Source: Sphingomonas xinjiangensis
Lineage (GTDB): Bacteria; Pseudomonadota; Alphaproteobacteria; Sphingomonadales; Sphingomonadaceae
Length of the DNA stretch: 64,000 nucleotides
Assembly (NCBI RefSeq): GCF_014199255.1
Contig: NZ_JACIJF010000002.1
Coordinates: forward strand, 186,001-250,000
Direction of reading: 5' to 3'
The translations under genes and the position numbers were made by a program. Shown piece after piece: positions 44,295 through 52,540 of the stretch. How positions within the stretch are numbered: the stretch's first letter is position 1; each line of letters starts with the position of its first letter. A model generated the notes under the pieces. It searched no databases. It saw only the letters and a program-made list of their open reading frames with translations, and had not been told where the DNA came from.

Positions 44295-44612
44295 GCCACC
44301 GCGGTCCAGTTGCGCATCGATGTTTTCAAGCTCGGCCTGCCGCTCTACGCCTATCAAAAGCTCAAGCAGCTCGCCGGCTCGAAGCTGACGTCGGGCGGCG
44401 AACTGGTCATCACCGCGCGCAAGTTCCGTACGCAGGACGCCAACCGCACCGATGCGCGCGCCCGAATATCCGAACTTATCGCGGAATCGTTCCAGCGCGA
44501 TCCCCGGCGCGTGAAGACGAAGCCAAGCAAAGCCGCCAAGGCGCGCCGCGTTGACGAAAAGAAGGGCCGCAGCCAGGTCAAGGCCGGCCGCGGCAAGGTC
44601 AGCCTGGACTGA
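44284..44612 (+). pseudogene. arfB: arfB 3' fragment
   Basis: From the core the frame continues NKVATAVQLRIDVFKLGLPL, then YAYQKLKQLAGSKLTSGGEL, and ends with the ArfB basic tail (KPSKAAKARRVDEKKGRSQV and KAGRGKVSLD). Joined to the piece at 34004 it restores an uninterrupted ArfB of about 138 residues. The fragment itself has no GGQ and no natural start (a TTG at 44310 is the first possible), so it is not expected to function. Confidence 0.9.
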
Positions 44613-44676
44613 TCAAACACTCCCTACCCGCTCGTGGAAAGGGCCGGGGTGAGGTTCGGCGCGATGCAGGCGCGGC

Positions 44677-45588
44677 TCAACCCCTCTGCGGACTACCCGC
44701 ACGCACGAAATCCACGAACGCCCGTAGCGGCGCTGGCACCAGCCGCCTTCCGGGATAGTATAAGAACGGCCCCGGAAACGAGTCCCACCACGGCTCAAGC
44801 ACCGGCTCCAGCGCGCCGGTGTCGAGATGCGGTCGCAGCCAATCCTCGAACAGGTACAGGATTCCACACCCGGCCAATGCCGCGTCCAGCGCCAGGTCCA
44901 TCGCCCCGCCCGATTGCACGATCAACTGCGCGGGGGGATCGACCCGCACCAGCTCCCCGTCGCGGCTGAACTCCCAGTCCGGCATGGACCCGCTGCTGAA
45001 CCGCCCGCGCAGACAGGCATGATCGAGCAGATCGCGCGGATGCTCCGGCCTTCCCCGCCCGGCTAGATAAGCAGGCGACGCCACTGCCGCGAAGCGCTGC
45101 ACCCGCGGGCCGATCGGCACCGCGATCATGTCCTGCTCCAGCCGCTCGTCATAGCGGATGCCTGCGTCGCACCCCGCCGCTAGCACGTCGACGAAGCTGT
45201 CTTCCGCGATCACCTCTAGCCGGATGTCAGGATAGGCCGCCAGGAACTCTGGTACGATCCTCGGGAGCACTAGCCGTGCGGCGGTGACCGGTACATTCAG
45301 CCGCAGCGTCCCCATAGGCTTGTCGCGAAAGCCGTTCACTACATCCAGTGCAGCCTCGACTTCGCCGAGCGCCGGCGCCAGCCGCGCCAGCAGCCGCTCA
45401 CCGGCCTCGGTTGGCACAACGCTGCGGGTGGTGCGGTTGAGCAGCCGCACGCCCATCTGCGCCTCCAGCCGCCGCACCGCCTCGCTCAGGCCGGACGCAC
45501 TCGCACCACTGGCGCGCGCCGCGTCGCGGAATCCGCGCGATCGGGCCACTGCCACAAACGCGTTCAAGTCACCCAGATCGTACTTCAT
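44677..45588 (-). CDS. LysR-family transcriptional regulator
   Basis: A 303-residue regulator with the winged helix MKYDLGDLNAFVAVARSRGF plus DAARASGASASGLSEAVRRLEAQMGVRLLNRTTRSV and an effector domain (GTLRLNVPVTAARLVLPRIVPEFLAAYPDI). It belongs to the LysR subgroup often found opposite reductases. It is divergent from the aldo/keto reductase gene, its probable target. Confidence 0.9.
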   Translation of the reverse strand: MKYDLGDLNAFVAVARSRGFRDAARASGASASGLSEAVRRLEAQMGVRLLNRTTRSVVPTEAGERLLARLAPALGEVEAALDVVNGFRDKPMGTLRLNVPVTAARLVLPRIVPEFLAAYPDIRLEVIAEDSFVDVLAAGCDAGIRYDERLEQDMIAVPIGPRVQRFAAVASPAYLAGRGRPEHPRDLLDHACLRGRFSSGSMPDWEFSRDGELVRVDPPAQLIVQSGGAMDLALDAALAGCGILYLFEDWLRPHLDTGALEPVLEPWWDSFPGPFLYYPGRRLVPAPLRAFVDFVRAGSPQRG

Positions 45589-45682
45589 TGTTCGCGATCC
45601 CGCACAGCCCGTGCGGATCCTGCCGGATTATCGTGCGACCGGCCACCGCCTATCTGGAGTTGGTCTCAAGCGGAGAACTCTC

Positions 45683-46543
45683 ATGATCGATCAGTCCAGC
45701 ACCTACTCTCTCGGTGATCGCCGGGTGCGCCGCCTCGGCTATGGCGCGATGCAGCTCGCCGGTCCGGGCGTTTTCGGCCCGCCCAAGGATCGCGACGCCG
45801 CGCTGGCGGTGTTGCGCGAAGCGGTTGCGGAGGGCGTCAATCACATCGACACCAGCGACTTCTACGGCCCGCACATCACCAACCAGCTGATCCGCGAAGC
45901 GCTTTCGCCCTATCCGGACGACCTGATGATTGTGACCAAAATCGGCGCCAAGCGTGGCGCGGACGCCTCCTGGCTCCCCGCCGAATCGCCCGAAGAACTG
46001 CGCCAGGCGGTGCACGACAATCTGCGCAACCTCGGGCTCGACGCGCTCGACATCGTCAATCTGCGTATCATGGGCAACGTCCACGGACCCAGCGAAGGCT
46101 CGGTCGCCGAACGTCTCACCGTCCTCGCCGAACTCCAGCAGCAAGGGCTGGTTCGCCATGTCGGCCTGAGCAACGTCACGTCCGCTCAGGTCACCGAAGC
46201 CCGCACCATCTGCGACATCGTCTGCGTCCAGAACCACTACAACTTGGTCCGCCGCGACGACGATGCGCTGATCGACGATCTCGCCGCGCAAGGCATCGCC
46301 TATGTGCCCTTCTTCCCGCTGGGCGGCTTCACTCCGCTTCAGTCCTCGGCGTTGTCGGACGTCGCGCAGCAGCTCGGCGCCACGCCGATGCAGGTCGCGC
46401 TCGCCTGGCTGCTTCGCCGCGCGCCCAACATCCTGCTGATCCCGGGCACGTCGTCGGTGGCGCATCTGCGTGAGAACCTGGCCACAGCCAAGTTGGAACT
46501 ACCCGATGACGCCATGGCCGCACTGAACGCCATCGCGGCGTGA
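45683..46543 (+). CDS. Aldo/keto reductase
   Basis: The 286-residue product from ATG 45683 is a TIM-barrel NADPH reductase: VRRLGYGAMQLAGPGVFGPP, GVNHIDTSDFYGPHITNQLI with the catalytic Asp and Tyr, TKIGAKRG with the Lys, and the C-terminal cofactor region LLIPGTSSVAHLRENLATA. It most resembles the YdbC/oxidoreductase subgroup. The substrate is unknown; the divergent LysR gene suggests induction by a small aromatic or carbonyl compound. Confidence 0.88.
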   Translation: MIDQSSTYSLGDRRVRRLGYGAMQLAGPGVFGPPKDRDAALAVLREAVAEGVNHIDTSDFYGPHITNQLIREALSPYPDDLMIVTKIGAKRGADASWLPAESPEELRQAVHDNLRNLGLDALDIVNLRIMGNVHGPSEGSVAERLTVLAELQQQGLVRHVGLSNVTSAQVTEARTICDIVCVQNHYNLVRRDDDALIDDLAAQGIAYVPFFPLGGFTPLQSSALSDVAQQLGATPMQVALAWLLRRAPNILLIPGTSSVAHLRENLATAKLELPDDAMAALNAIAA

Positions 46544-46602
46544 TCGCCGCACCGCTGCGCCAGCCCTCGCGCTGGCGCAGCGGATCGCCTACATCGCCTC
46601 CC

Positions 46603-47091
46603 ATGTACGCTTTCGACATCGCCGCCGGATCCAAGTCCGAACTCTACCGCGACCTCGCCGCCGCGCTCGACTCGCTCACTGCCGACGAACCCGACGCCAT
46701 CGCCAACATGGCGAATGTGTCGGCGCTGATCTGGCAGTATCTGCCCGATCTCAATTGGGCCGGCTTCTACCGCAACGTGGCTGACGAGCTCGTGCTAGGC
46801 CCGTTCCAGGGTAAAGCCGCCTGCATCCGCATCCCGTTCGGCAAGGGGGTATGCGGCGCCGCCGCCAGCACCCGCGAGACGCAGCTGGTCGAGGACGTCC
46901 ACGCCTTTCCCGGCCACATCGCCTGCGACGCGGCCAGCCGCTCCGAACTGGTGGTGCCGATCGTCCATCAGGGCGAACTCCTCGGCGTGCTTGATCTCGA
47001 CAGCCCCCTGCCGGGGCGTTTCGACGCAGGCGACGCCGCAGGCTGCGAAGCACTGGTCCGCATCCTCGCCCCACGCCTTGCGGGACGCTGA
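46603..47091 (+). CDS. msrC: Free methionine-(R)-sulfoxide reductase
   Basis: This GAF-domain enzyme reduces free Met-R-sulfoxide. The 162-residue product from ATG 46603 has the three cysteines of the family: Cys74 and Cys84 in KAACIRIPFGKGVCGAAAST and Cys108 in FPGHIACDAASRSELVVPI. The spacing is identical to that of E. coli MsrC. The closing segment GELLGVLDLDSP is also typical. The frame upstream of the chosen start overlaps the reductase gene end and is not family-like. Confidence 0.93.
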   Translation: MYAFDIAAGSKSELYRDLAAALDSLTADEPDAIANMANVSALIWQYLPDLNWAGFYRNVADELVLGPFQGKAACIRIPFGKGVCGAAASTRETQLVEDVHAFPGHIACDAASRSELVVPIVHQGELLGVLDLDSPLPGRFDAGDAAGCEALVRILAPRLAGR

Positions 47092-47199
47092 CCCGCATTG
47101 GGACAGCGTTAACCACCTCTCGTGGATTTCTTCACGGAAGCGTAAGGGTTACTTTCTCGTTAAGCGAGTCTCGGCTTGCACACGAAGGAGTAGACCCAG

Positions 47200-48102
47200 G
47201 TGCGAAATCTTTGGTTGGCGGCGGCAGCCGTTACGGCACTCGCCGCTGCGACGCCCGCAACGGCACAGCGCGTGTGGAAGAACGGCCGCTGGGTCGTGAT
47301 GCCCAAGGGCTCCGGCCCGCAGGTCGGCCGAGTCAGTCCGCACCGCTGGGGCAAGCCGGTCAACGGACGCTGGAGCGCCGGCTGGCAGGCGCCGGGCGGC
47401 TGGAGCGGCTATCGCCGCCTGCACCGCGGCAACGCGCTGCCATCCTATTGGACGGGGTCGGGCTTCCGCGTCCCCGATTATCTCAGCTTCGGGCTCGCCG
47501 CCCCGCCCCAGGGGTACAGCTGGGTGCGCTATTATGACGACGCCGTGCTGGTCGACGGCCGCGGTCAGGTGTGGGACTCGCGCGATGGCATCGCCTGGAG
47601 CGACGGCAGCAGCTATTCCGAAAGCTACGCCTATGCAGCCAGCTATGCCGACGCCGGCGCGAGCTACGCCGCACCGCAGATCCAGCCGGTCGAGCCTTAT
47701 GACGATTACGACATTCCGGTAGCACCCGACGTCCCGCCGCCCCCACCCGGCGCCGGCTATGACGCGCCGATCCCTGCGCCGTACGGCGCCTACCCGCCCG
47801 CGCCTCCGATCCACGTCCAGCCCTATTCCGCGCCCGTGCAGGTTCGCACCTATGGCGCTCCACCCTGTGCACAGGTCTGTGGCGGGGCGTATCAAGGCGG
47901 CGCCTTCTATGGCGGCAGCGCCTATGCAAGCGGCTATTATGCCAGCGGCGCCTCCACCACGATCGTGATCAACCCCGCCCCGATCGTCACCACCACCACG
48001 ACGGTGGTGGAGGAGCGCATCATTGCCGACAGCGTGGCGGTCGCGCCCAAGCGCGTGCTGCGCAAGAAGCTGCTCCGCCGCGCCCCGCGCTGCGGCTGCT
48101 GA
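47200..48102 (+). CDS. Periplasmic RcnB-like protein with a Pro/Tyr/Gly-rich tail
   Basis: The GTG start is preceded by AAGGAG. The 300-residue product has a signal peptide (MRNLWLAAAAVTALAAATPATA), then an RcnB-type segment (LHRGNALPSYWTGSGFRVPDY, LAAPPQGYSWVRYYDDAVLVD). A long low-complexity region rich in Tyr, Pro, Ala and Gly follows, and the protein ends with a basic stretch and CGC. E. coli RcnB modulates nickel/cobalt efflux, but most RcnB-like proteins have no proven role. The tail suggests a surface or matrix-associated protein. Confidence 0.7.
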   Translation: MRNLWLAAAAVTALAAATPATAQRVWKNGRWVVMPKGSGPQVGRVSPHRWGKPVNGRWSAGWQAPGGWSGYRRLHRGNALPSYWTGSGFRVPDYLSFGLAAPPQGYSWVRYYDDAVLVDGRGQVWDSRDGIAWSDGSSYSESYAYAASYADAGASYAAPQIQPVEPYDDYDIPVAPDVPPPPPGAGYDAPIPAPYGAYPPAPPIHVQPYSAPVQVRTYGAPPCAQVCGGAYQGGAFYGGSAYASGYYASGASTTIVINPAPIVTTTTTVVEERIIADSVAVAPKRVLRKKLLRRAPRCGC

Positions 48103-48131
48103 GATCGAACCGGACGTGAGACTCTACTAAA

Positions 48132-48233
48132 CTGTTCCCCGGCGGGGGCCGGAGAACAGCTGCCACCAGCCTAGCGAGGCGGAACCACCCTCGACTTCAT
48201 CGAAGCTGGGCCCCGGCCTTTGCCGGGGAACAG
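48132..48233. repeat. Inverted GC-rich repeat (REP-like)
   Basis: The left arm gttccccggcgggggccgg and right arm ccggcctttgccggggaac pair over about 19 bp with a few mismatches across a 55-nt loop, in the convergent gap between the RcnB-like and M28 genes. It resembles a common dispersed sphingomonad repeat and could serve as a bidirectional terminator, though there is no U-run. Confidence 0.6.
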
Positions 48234-48241
48234 CGGGCAAC

Positions 48242-49531
48242 CTATTTTCGCTCGCGCCCGCCAAACGTCACCAGGCTCTCCGCCCCATCGGCACTCAGCG
48301 ACGAAACGCCGACAAAGCTGTCGTCGACGATCACGCCTTTTAGCACCGCCTCGTTGGTCTTGACGTCCAGGTGATCGGTCCAGTCTTGCGCGTCCGCTCG
48401 GCGCCAGTGCACCCGGTACCCCGCCGCACCCGCCACGGCCGGCCACTTCACCGACGTGTCGGTCGCCAGCGCCCCGCCGATCGTCACGCTGTCGGGCGCA
48501 GCGGGCGCCTTCGCCAACTGACGGATCGTCGCGACGTTGATCGCCGTCACCTTTGCCAGATACGGAAAGTCCATCTTGTCGACCGTGTCGCCATAGACCT
48601 TGCCGCCTTCGCTGCGCAGGTCCTGGTGCTGCTGATCGTAATTCTCCGCGCCGACCGAGAAGCGCACCGCCGGATAGCCCAGCTTCAGGAACGGCGTATG
48701 ATCCCCGCCCCGCCCGAACCGGTCGAACCGCCGCACCACGAACACGTCGAGTCCGCCCGGGATCGTCTTCGCCGCGCTATCCACCGCCTTGGCCAGCGCG
48801 CGCGAAGGCCCGTCATCCTCGCCGCCATCGGCCCCGCGCGCCATCTGCGCGTCGAGCGGCTCGACCTGGCGGATGCCTTCGGAGAACACCCGCACCCGGT
48901 CGGCCACGCGCCGCCCGTCCTGCCCGACCGTGTTGCCGACGATGTCGTTGTTGAGCACGCCGCTGACCGTCCAGCCGCGCTCCTTGGCCGTCTCGGCCAA
49001 CAGCGTGCCGCCATACAGCCCCTGCTCCTCGCCCGACAACGCGGCATAGATCACCGTCGCGTTCAGCTTTTCCTTCGACAGGATCCGCGCCGCTTCCAGC
49101 ACCAGCGCCACGCCAGACGCATCGTCATTGGCGCCCGGCGCGTCGGCGGTCGCGTTCATTACATCGGTCACGCGGCTGTCGATATGCCCCATCACGATCA
49201 CGACGCGCTTGGGATCGCTGCCCGCCTGGAAGCCGAGCACGTCGACGATCTCTACTCCGTTCGGCGCTCGCGGCCCTGTAAAGGTTCGCGCCACGTTCGC
49301 TACTTGGATGCAGCCGCCACAGCCCTTTCCGATCCGCTCCATCTCGCTCGCGAACCAGCGCCGCGCCGCGCCGATGCCGCGCCTGGGATCGGTCGGCGAG
49401 GATAGCGTGTGCCGCGTGCCGAAGCTTACCAGCTTCTCGACATCGGCCTTCAGCCGCGTGGGGCTTGGCTGGTCCTGCGCAGCGGCGGGCACGGCGGCGA
49501 ACAACAGCGGCAGGGCAAGATAATGGCGCAT
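48242..49531 (-). CDS. Secreted M28-family metallopeptidase
   Basis: The 429-residue aminopeptidase-like protein has a signal peptide (MRHYLALPLLFAAVPAAAQ). Zinc ligands are seen in family order: His in VIVMGHIDSR, bridging Asp in PGANDDASGVA, Glu pair in ALSGEEQGLYGG, Asp in LNNDIVGNT and His in RGGDHTPFLKLGYPAVR. A C-terminal fibronectin-like region follows (ATDTSVKWPAVAGAAGYRVH). It would act in the periplasm or outside on peptides. Convergent with the RcnB-like gene. Confidence 0.9.
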   Translation of the reverse strand: MRHYLALPLLFAAVPAAAQDQPSPTRLKADVEKLVSFGTRHTLSSPTDPRRGIGAARRWFASEMERIGKGCGGCIQVANVARTFTGPRAPNGVEIVDVLGFQAGSDPKRVVIVMGHIDSRVTDVMNATADAPGANDDASGVALVLEAARILSKEKLNATVIYAALSGEEQGLYGGTLLAETAKERGWTVSGVLNNDIVGNTVGQDGRRVADRVRVFSEGIRQVEPLDAQMARGADGGEDDGPSRALAKAVDSAAKTIPGGLDVFVVRRFDRFGRGGDHTPFLKLGYPAVRFSVGAENYDQQHQDLRSEGGKVYGDTVDKMDFPYLAKVTAINVATIRQLAKAPAAPDSVTIGGALATDTSVKWPAVAGAAGYRVHWRRADAQDWTDHLDVKTNEAVLKGVIVDDSFVGVSSLSADGAESLVTFGGRERK

Positions 49532-49541
49532 GGGAATACCT

Positions 49542-49997
49542 TCAGCTCAGGCGGTCAATGGCGGCGATGTCGAGCGAGCCGGGAATGATCATAACCGGCA
49601 CGGAAAAGGTCCCGGCATCGGCGCCGGTGAAGTGACTGACCAGCGGACCCGGCGCTCCGCTCGGCGCGGCGCCCAGCACCAAAGCCGCGATCGCTGGATT
49701 GGCAGCGATCATCTCGCGCACCACCTTGGCGCCGTCGCCTTCCTGCACGGTGATCGCCGGCTTCAGCCCCGATTCGGTGAGCAGCGTGCCCGCCGCGCGC
49801 TGCAGCAAAGCTTCGGCACGTTCGTGCGCCTCTTCCTCGATCGCCGCCATCACCCCGCCCCACTGAACGAATTCGGGCTGCGGGACGAGTGCCAGGATTT
49901 CGACATTGCCGCCGGTCTTCACTGCCCGCCGCGCCGCGAAGCGCAACGCGATCTCGGCCTCCGGACTGTCGTCGATCACGACCAGATAGGTGCGCAT
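49542..49997 (-). CDS. Universal stress protein family protein
   Basis: The 151-residue protein from the ATG at 49997 ([20 protein letters not shown]) is a single UspA domain: [18 protein letters not shown], a long central helix, [20 protein letters not shown] and [17 protein letters not shown] close to the GxxGSVxxxV ATP loop, then VPVMIIPG. The ATP-binding glycine motif is imperfect, so nucleotide binding is uncertain. The longer frame to 50021 has no better start. Confidence 0.85.
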   Translation of the reverse strand: MRTYLVVIDDSPEAEIALRFAARRAVKTGGNVEILALVPQPEFVQWGGVMAAIEEEAHERAEALLQRAAGTLLTESGLKPAITVQEGDGAKVVREMIAANPAIAALVLGAAPSGAPGPLVSHFTGADAGTFSVPVMIIPGSLDIAAIDRLS

Positions 49998-50131
49998 GCT
50001 TGTTTCCCCGTGTCTTAGCACATTTACGTGCCGTGCGATTGCAGCTTGCGCAAGTCCGAGGGGTTGACCCTAGGGAAGGTCGCGGCAAAGGAAGACGCCA
50101 ACACCTACAGGTCCAACCGACGGGAACCTCC

Positions 50132-51433
50132 ATGTCGATCGAAATCAAAATGCCGGCGCTTTCCCCCACGATGGAAGAGGGCACTCTCGCCAAGTGGCTG
50201 GTCAAGGAGGGCGACACGGTGAAGTCGGGCGACCTCCTTGCCGAGATCGAGACCGACAAGGCGACCATGGAATTCGAAGCCGTGGACGAAGGCACGATCG
50301 GCAAGATCCTCGTCGCCGAGGGTACCGACAATGTGAAGGTCGGCACGGTGATCGCGGTGATCGCGGGCGAAGGCGAGGACGTATCGTCCGCCAGCGCCGC
50401 CGTCCCTGCCCCGGCGTCCATGCCTGCGCCCGCTCCCAAGGCGGAAGCCGCGGCTCCGACCCCCGCTCCCACTCCAACGCCCGCCCCCGCCCCCGCTTCG
50501 GGCGACCGAGTGAAGGCCAGTCCGCTCGCCAAGCGGATCGCCGCCGCCAAGGGTGTCGACCTGTCCTCGGTAACCGGCAGCGGCCCGAACGGGCGCATCG
50601 TCAAGGCCGATGTCGAAGGCGCTAAGCCCGGCGCCGCCCCGGCTGTCCAGCAGGCTGCACCCGCCGCTGCCGCTTCGGCACCCAGCGCCGCTGCTGCGCC
50701 TGCCGCTTCCGCCGAAACCAAGGCCATCTGGTACGACGACTCGATCCCGCACGAGGAAGAGAAGCTCTCCAACATTCGCAAGACGATCGCGCGCCGTCTC
50801 ACCGAGTCGAAGCAGACCGTCCCGCACATCTATTTGACCGTCGACATCCGCCTCGACGCGCTGCTCAAGCTGCGTGGCGAGCTCAACAAGGCGCTCGAAG
50901 CGCGTGGCGTGAAGCTGTCGGTCAACGATCTGCTGATCAAGGCGCTCGGCGTCGCGCTGGAACAGACGCCCAAGTGCAACGTCACGTACACTGGCGACAA
51001 GCTGATCAAGTACAGCCGCGCCGACGTCTCCGTCGCGGTGTCCACGCCCACCGGCCTGATCACCCCGATTATCCGCGACGCCGCGGGCGCTAGCGTTGCC
51101 TCGATCTCGACGCAGATGAAGGACCTCGCCGGCCGCGCCAAGGAAGGCAAGCTCAAGCCCGAAGAATATCAGGGCGGCACCGCCAGCCTGTCCAACATGG
51201 GCATGTACGGCATCAAGCAGTTCGAAGCCGTGATCAATCCGCCTCAGGGCATGATCATGGCGATCGGCGCGGGCGAGAAGCGCCCGTACGTGATCGACGA
51301 CGCGCTCCAGATTGCCACGATCATGAGCGCCACTGGGAGCTTCGATCACCGCGCGATCGACGGTGCCGATGGCGCCGAGCTGATGAAGACCTTCAAGGCG
51401 CTGGTCGAAGCGCCCATGGGCATGATCGCGTAA
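50132..51433 (+). CDS. pdhC: Pyruvate dehydrogenase complex E2 (dihydrolipoamide acetyltransferase)
   Basis: E2 transfers acetyl groups from pyruvate oxidation to CoA. The 433-residue product has one lipoyl domain with Lys43 in [12 protein letters not shown], an Ala/Pro linker (residues 85-130), a peripheral subunit-binding domain ([32 protein letters not shown]) and the acyltransferase core ending with [16 protein letters not shown], which includes the catalytic His. The lpdA gene for E3 lies 1.1 kb downstream in the same direction; E1 genes are not in the window. Confidence 0.95.
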   Translation: MSIEIKMPALSPTMEEGTLAKWLVKEGDTVKSGDLLAEIETDKATMEFEAVDEGTIGKILVAEGTDNVKVGTVIAVIAGEGEDVSSASAAVPAPASMPAPAPKAEAAAPTPAPTPTPAPAPASGDRVKASPLAKRIAAAKGVDLSSVTGSGPNGRIVKADVEGAKPGAAPAVQQAAPAAAASAPSAAAAPAASAETKAIWYDDSIPHEEEKLSNIRKTIARRLTESKQTVPHIYLTVDIRLDALLKLRGELNKALEARGVKLSVNDLLIKALGVALEQTPKCNVTYTGDKLIKYSRADVSVAVSTPTGLITPIIRDAAGASVASISTQMKDLAGRAKEGKLKPEEYQGGTASLSNMGMYGIKQFEAVINPPQGMIMAIGAGEKRPYVIDDALQIATIMSATGSFDHRAIDGADGAELMKTFKALVEAPMGMIA

Positions 51434-51446
51434 GGCCCCGCCGGCC

Positions 51447-51674
51447 ATGCGCGTCCTCATCGAAACGGCCTTCATCGTTTCCGGCCTGCTCGCTAGCTGG
51501 GGCATCGCCTGGCTTGCGGCCTGGTCCTACCCGCTAGGCAGGGACGACATCTGGCTGGTCGCGTACGCCGCGATGGTCATCGTCGTGCTGATGGGCATCG
51601 GTCCGCTGCGCCGCGCCTATGCGCAAGACCGCGCGCGGCTGCACGGCACGAACAAGGAAATGCCCCATGGCTGA
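51447..51674 (+). CDS. Small two-helix membrane protein
   Basis: The 75-residue product has two hydrophobic helices (VLIETAFIVSGLLASWGIAW and IWLVAYAAMVIVVLMGIGPL) and a short charged tail. It lies 13 nt after pdhC, and its end overlaps the thioesterase gene by 8 nt, so it seems part of the pdhC operon. No family is recognised. Confidence 0.6.
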   Translation: MRVLIETAFIVSGLLASWGIAWLAAWSYPLGRDDIWLVAYAAMVIVVLMGIGPLRRAYAQDRARLHGTNKEMPHG

Positions 51675-52053
51675 AACCGGCCCGCCCAATCGCCAGCCGG
51701 CGATCCGCGTCACCACCATGCCCGCAGACGCCAATCCCTATGGCGACATCTTCGGCGGCTGGCTGATGAGCCAGATGGACATGGCCGCCGGCCTGGTCGC
51801 ATCGCGCCATTCGCGCGGCCGCGCCGTCACGATCGCAGTCGAGGGCATGAAGTTCCACGCCCCCGTCGCGGTCGGTGACGAGGTTTCGGTCTTCGCCGAC
51901 ATGGTCAAGGTCGGCCGCACCTCGATGACCATCGACGTCCAGGCCTGGCGCCGCGGCCGCCACACCGAGGCGCAATGCATGGTGACGCAAGCGCAATTCG
52001 TCTTCGTCGCCATCGACGAGGAACGGAAGCCGCGAGTGGTGAGTGCTGCCTGA
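51667..52053 (+). CDS. YciA-type acyl-CoA thioesterase
   Basis: The 128-residue hotdog-fold protein begins MAETGPPNRQPAIRVTTMPA and has the YciA signature NPYGDIFGGWLMSQMDMAAG with the catalytic Asp of that family, then VTIAVEGMKFHAPVAVGDEV and the strand VGRTSMTIDVQAW. It hydrolyses short- to medium-chain acyl-CoAs. A ribosome-binding AAGGAAA overlaps the end of the preceding gene. Confidence 0.9.
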   Translation: MAETGPPNRQPAIRVTTMPADANPYGDIFGGWLMSQMDMAAGLVASRHSRGRAVTIAVEGMKFHAPVAVGDEVSVFADMVKVGRTSMTIDVQAWRRGRHTEAQCMVTQAQFVFVAIDEERKPRVVSAA

Positions 52054-52060
52054 ACTCTCT

Positions 52061-52132
52061 TCTTCCCCCTCCCCCTTTACGGGGGAGGGAGGGGCCCGCC
52101 GCGCAGCGGTGGGAGGGAGAGGGCGCGCGCTC
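52061..52132. repeat. GC-rich hairpin repeat upstream of the DUF559 gene
   Basis: CCTCCCCC-tttac-GGGGGAGGG with flanking gggagggag units. The same type of sequence in inverse orientation (ccctctccccgcccctcccccgcaaggggg) occurs at 52478-52527 after the DUF559 gene, so that gene is bracketed by a repeat pair. Confidence 0.65.
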
Positions 52133-52147
52133 GCCAGAGCGCGCGAA

Positions 52148-52540
52148 ATGCGCAAGCACCCCACCGAAGCCGAACGCAAGCTCTGGCGCCTGCTCCGCAA
52201 CCATCGCCTCGCCCATACCAAGTGGAAGCGGCAACAGCCGATCGGCCGCTACATCGCAGACTTTGCCTGCCTAAAGCATCACCTGATAGTCGAAGCTAAC
52301 GGTGCTCAGCACATCGCCAGCGCCTATGACGCGGCCAGAGACGCCTGGCTGCAAGGCCAAGGCTTTCGCCTGCTCCGCTTCCACAACAACGCCATCTTGG
52401 CGGAACCAGATTCCGTTCTAACTGCCATTCTGGCGGCAATCGAAGCGCAAGCCGGGGCATCGAGCCCCGCATTGCGCTCCCCCTCTCCCCGCCCCTCCCC
52501 CGCAAGGGGGGAGGGAGAAGAAGGAAGTTTCAGTGGCTGA
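52148..52540 (+). CDS. DUF559 (Vsr-endonuclease-like) protein, tail encoded by a repeat
   Basis: From ATG 52148 the product reads MRKHPTEAERKLWRLLRNHR, then KWKRQQPIGRYIADFACLKHH, LIVEANGAQH and GFRLLRFHNNAIL. These are the DUF559 motifs of the Vsr/restriction-endonuclease-like fold (here with D and E-x-N residues). Normal family members end soon after this. The last 25 or so residues (SPALRSPSPRPSPARGEGEE) are translation of the flanking hairpin repeat and run 8 nt into lpdA. The natural role of DUF559 proteins is unknown. Confidence 0.75.
   Translation: MRKHPTEAERKLWRLLRNHRLAHTKWKRQQPIGRYIADFACLKHHLIVEANGAQHIASAYDAARDAWLQGQGFRLLRFHNNAILAEPDSVLTAILAAIEAQAGASSPALRSPSPRPSPARGEGEEGSFSG
52478..52527. 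repeat. GC-rich hairpin repeat between DUF559 and lpdA
   Basis: cgctccccctctccccgccc followed by ctcccccgcaagggggaggg forms a perfect short hairpin (CTCCCCC-gcaa-GGGGGAG). It ends just before the GTG start of lpdA, and its last bases (gagaagaagga) supply the lpdA ribosome-binding site. Confidence 0.65.

Noticed and set aside
44310..44612. Frame from TTG considered as an independent small basic protein
   Set aside because: It is the in-frame 3' part of the interrupted arfB; it lacks the GGQ region and a natural start.
50105..51505. 466-codon minus-strand frame opposite pdhC
   Set aside because: Antisense shadow; the E2 protein on the + strand has all expected domains.
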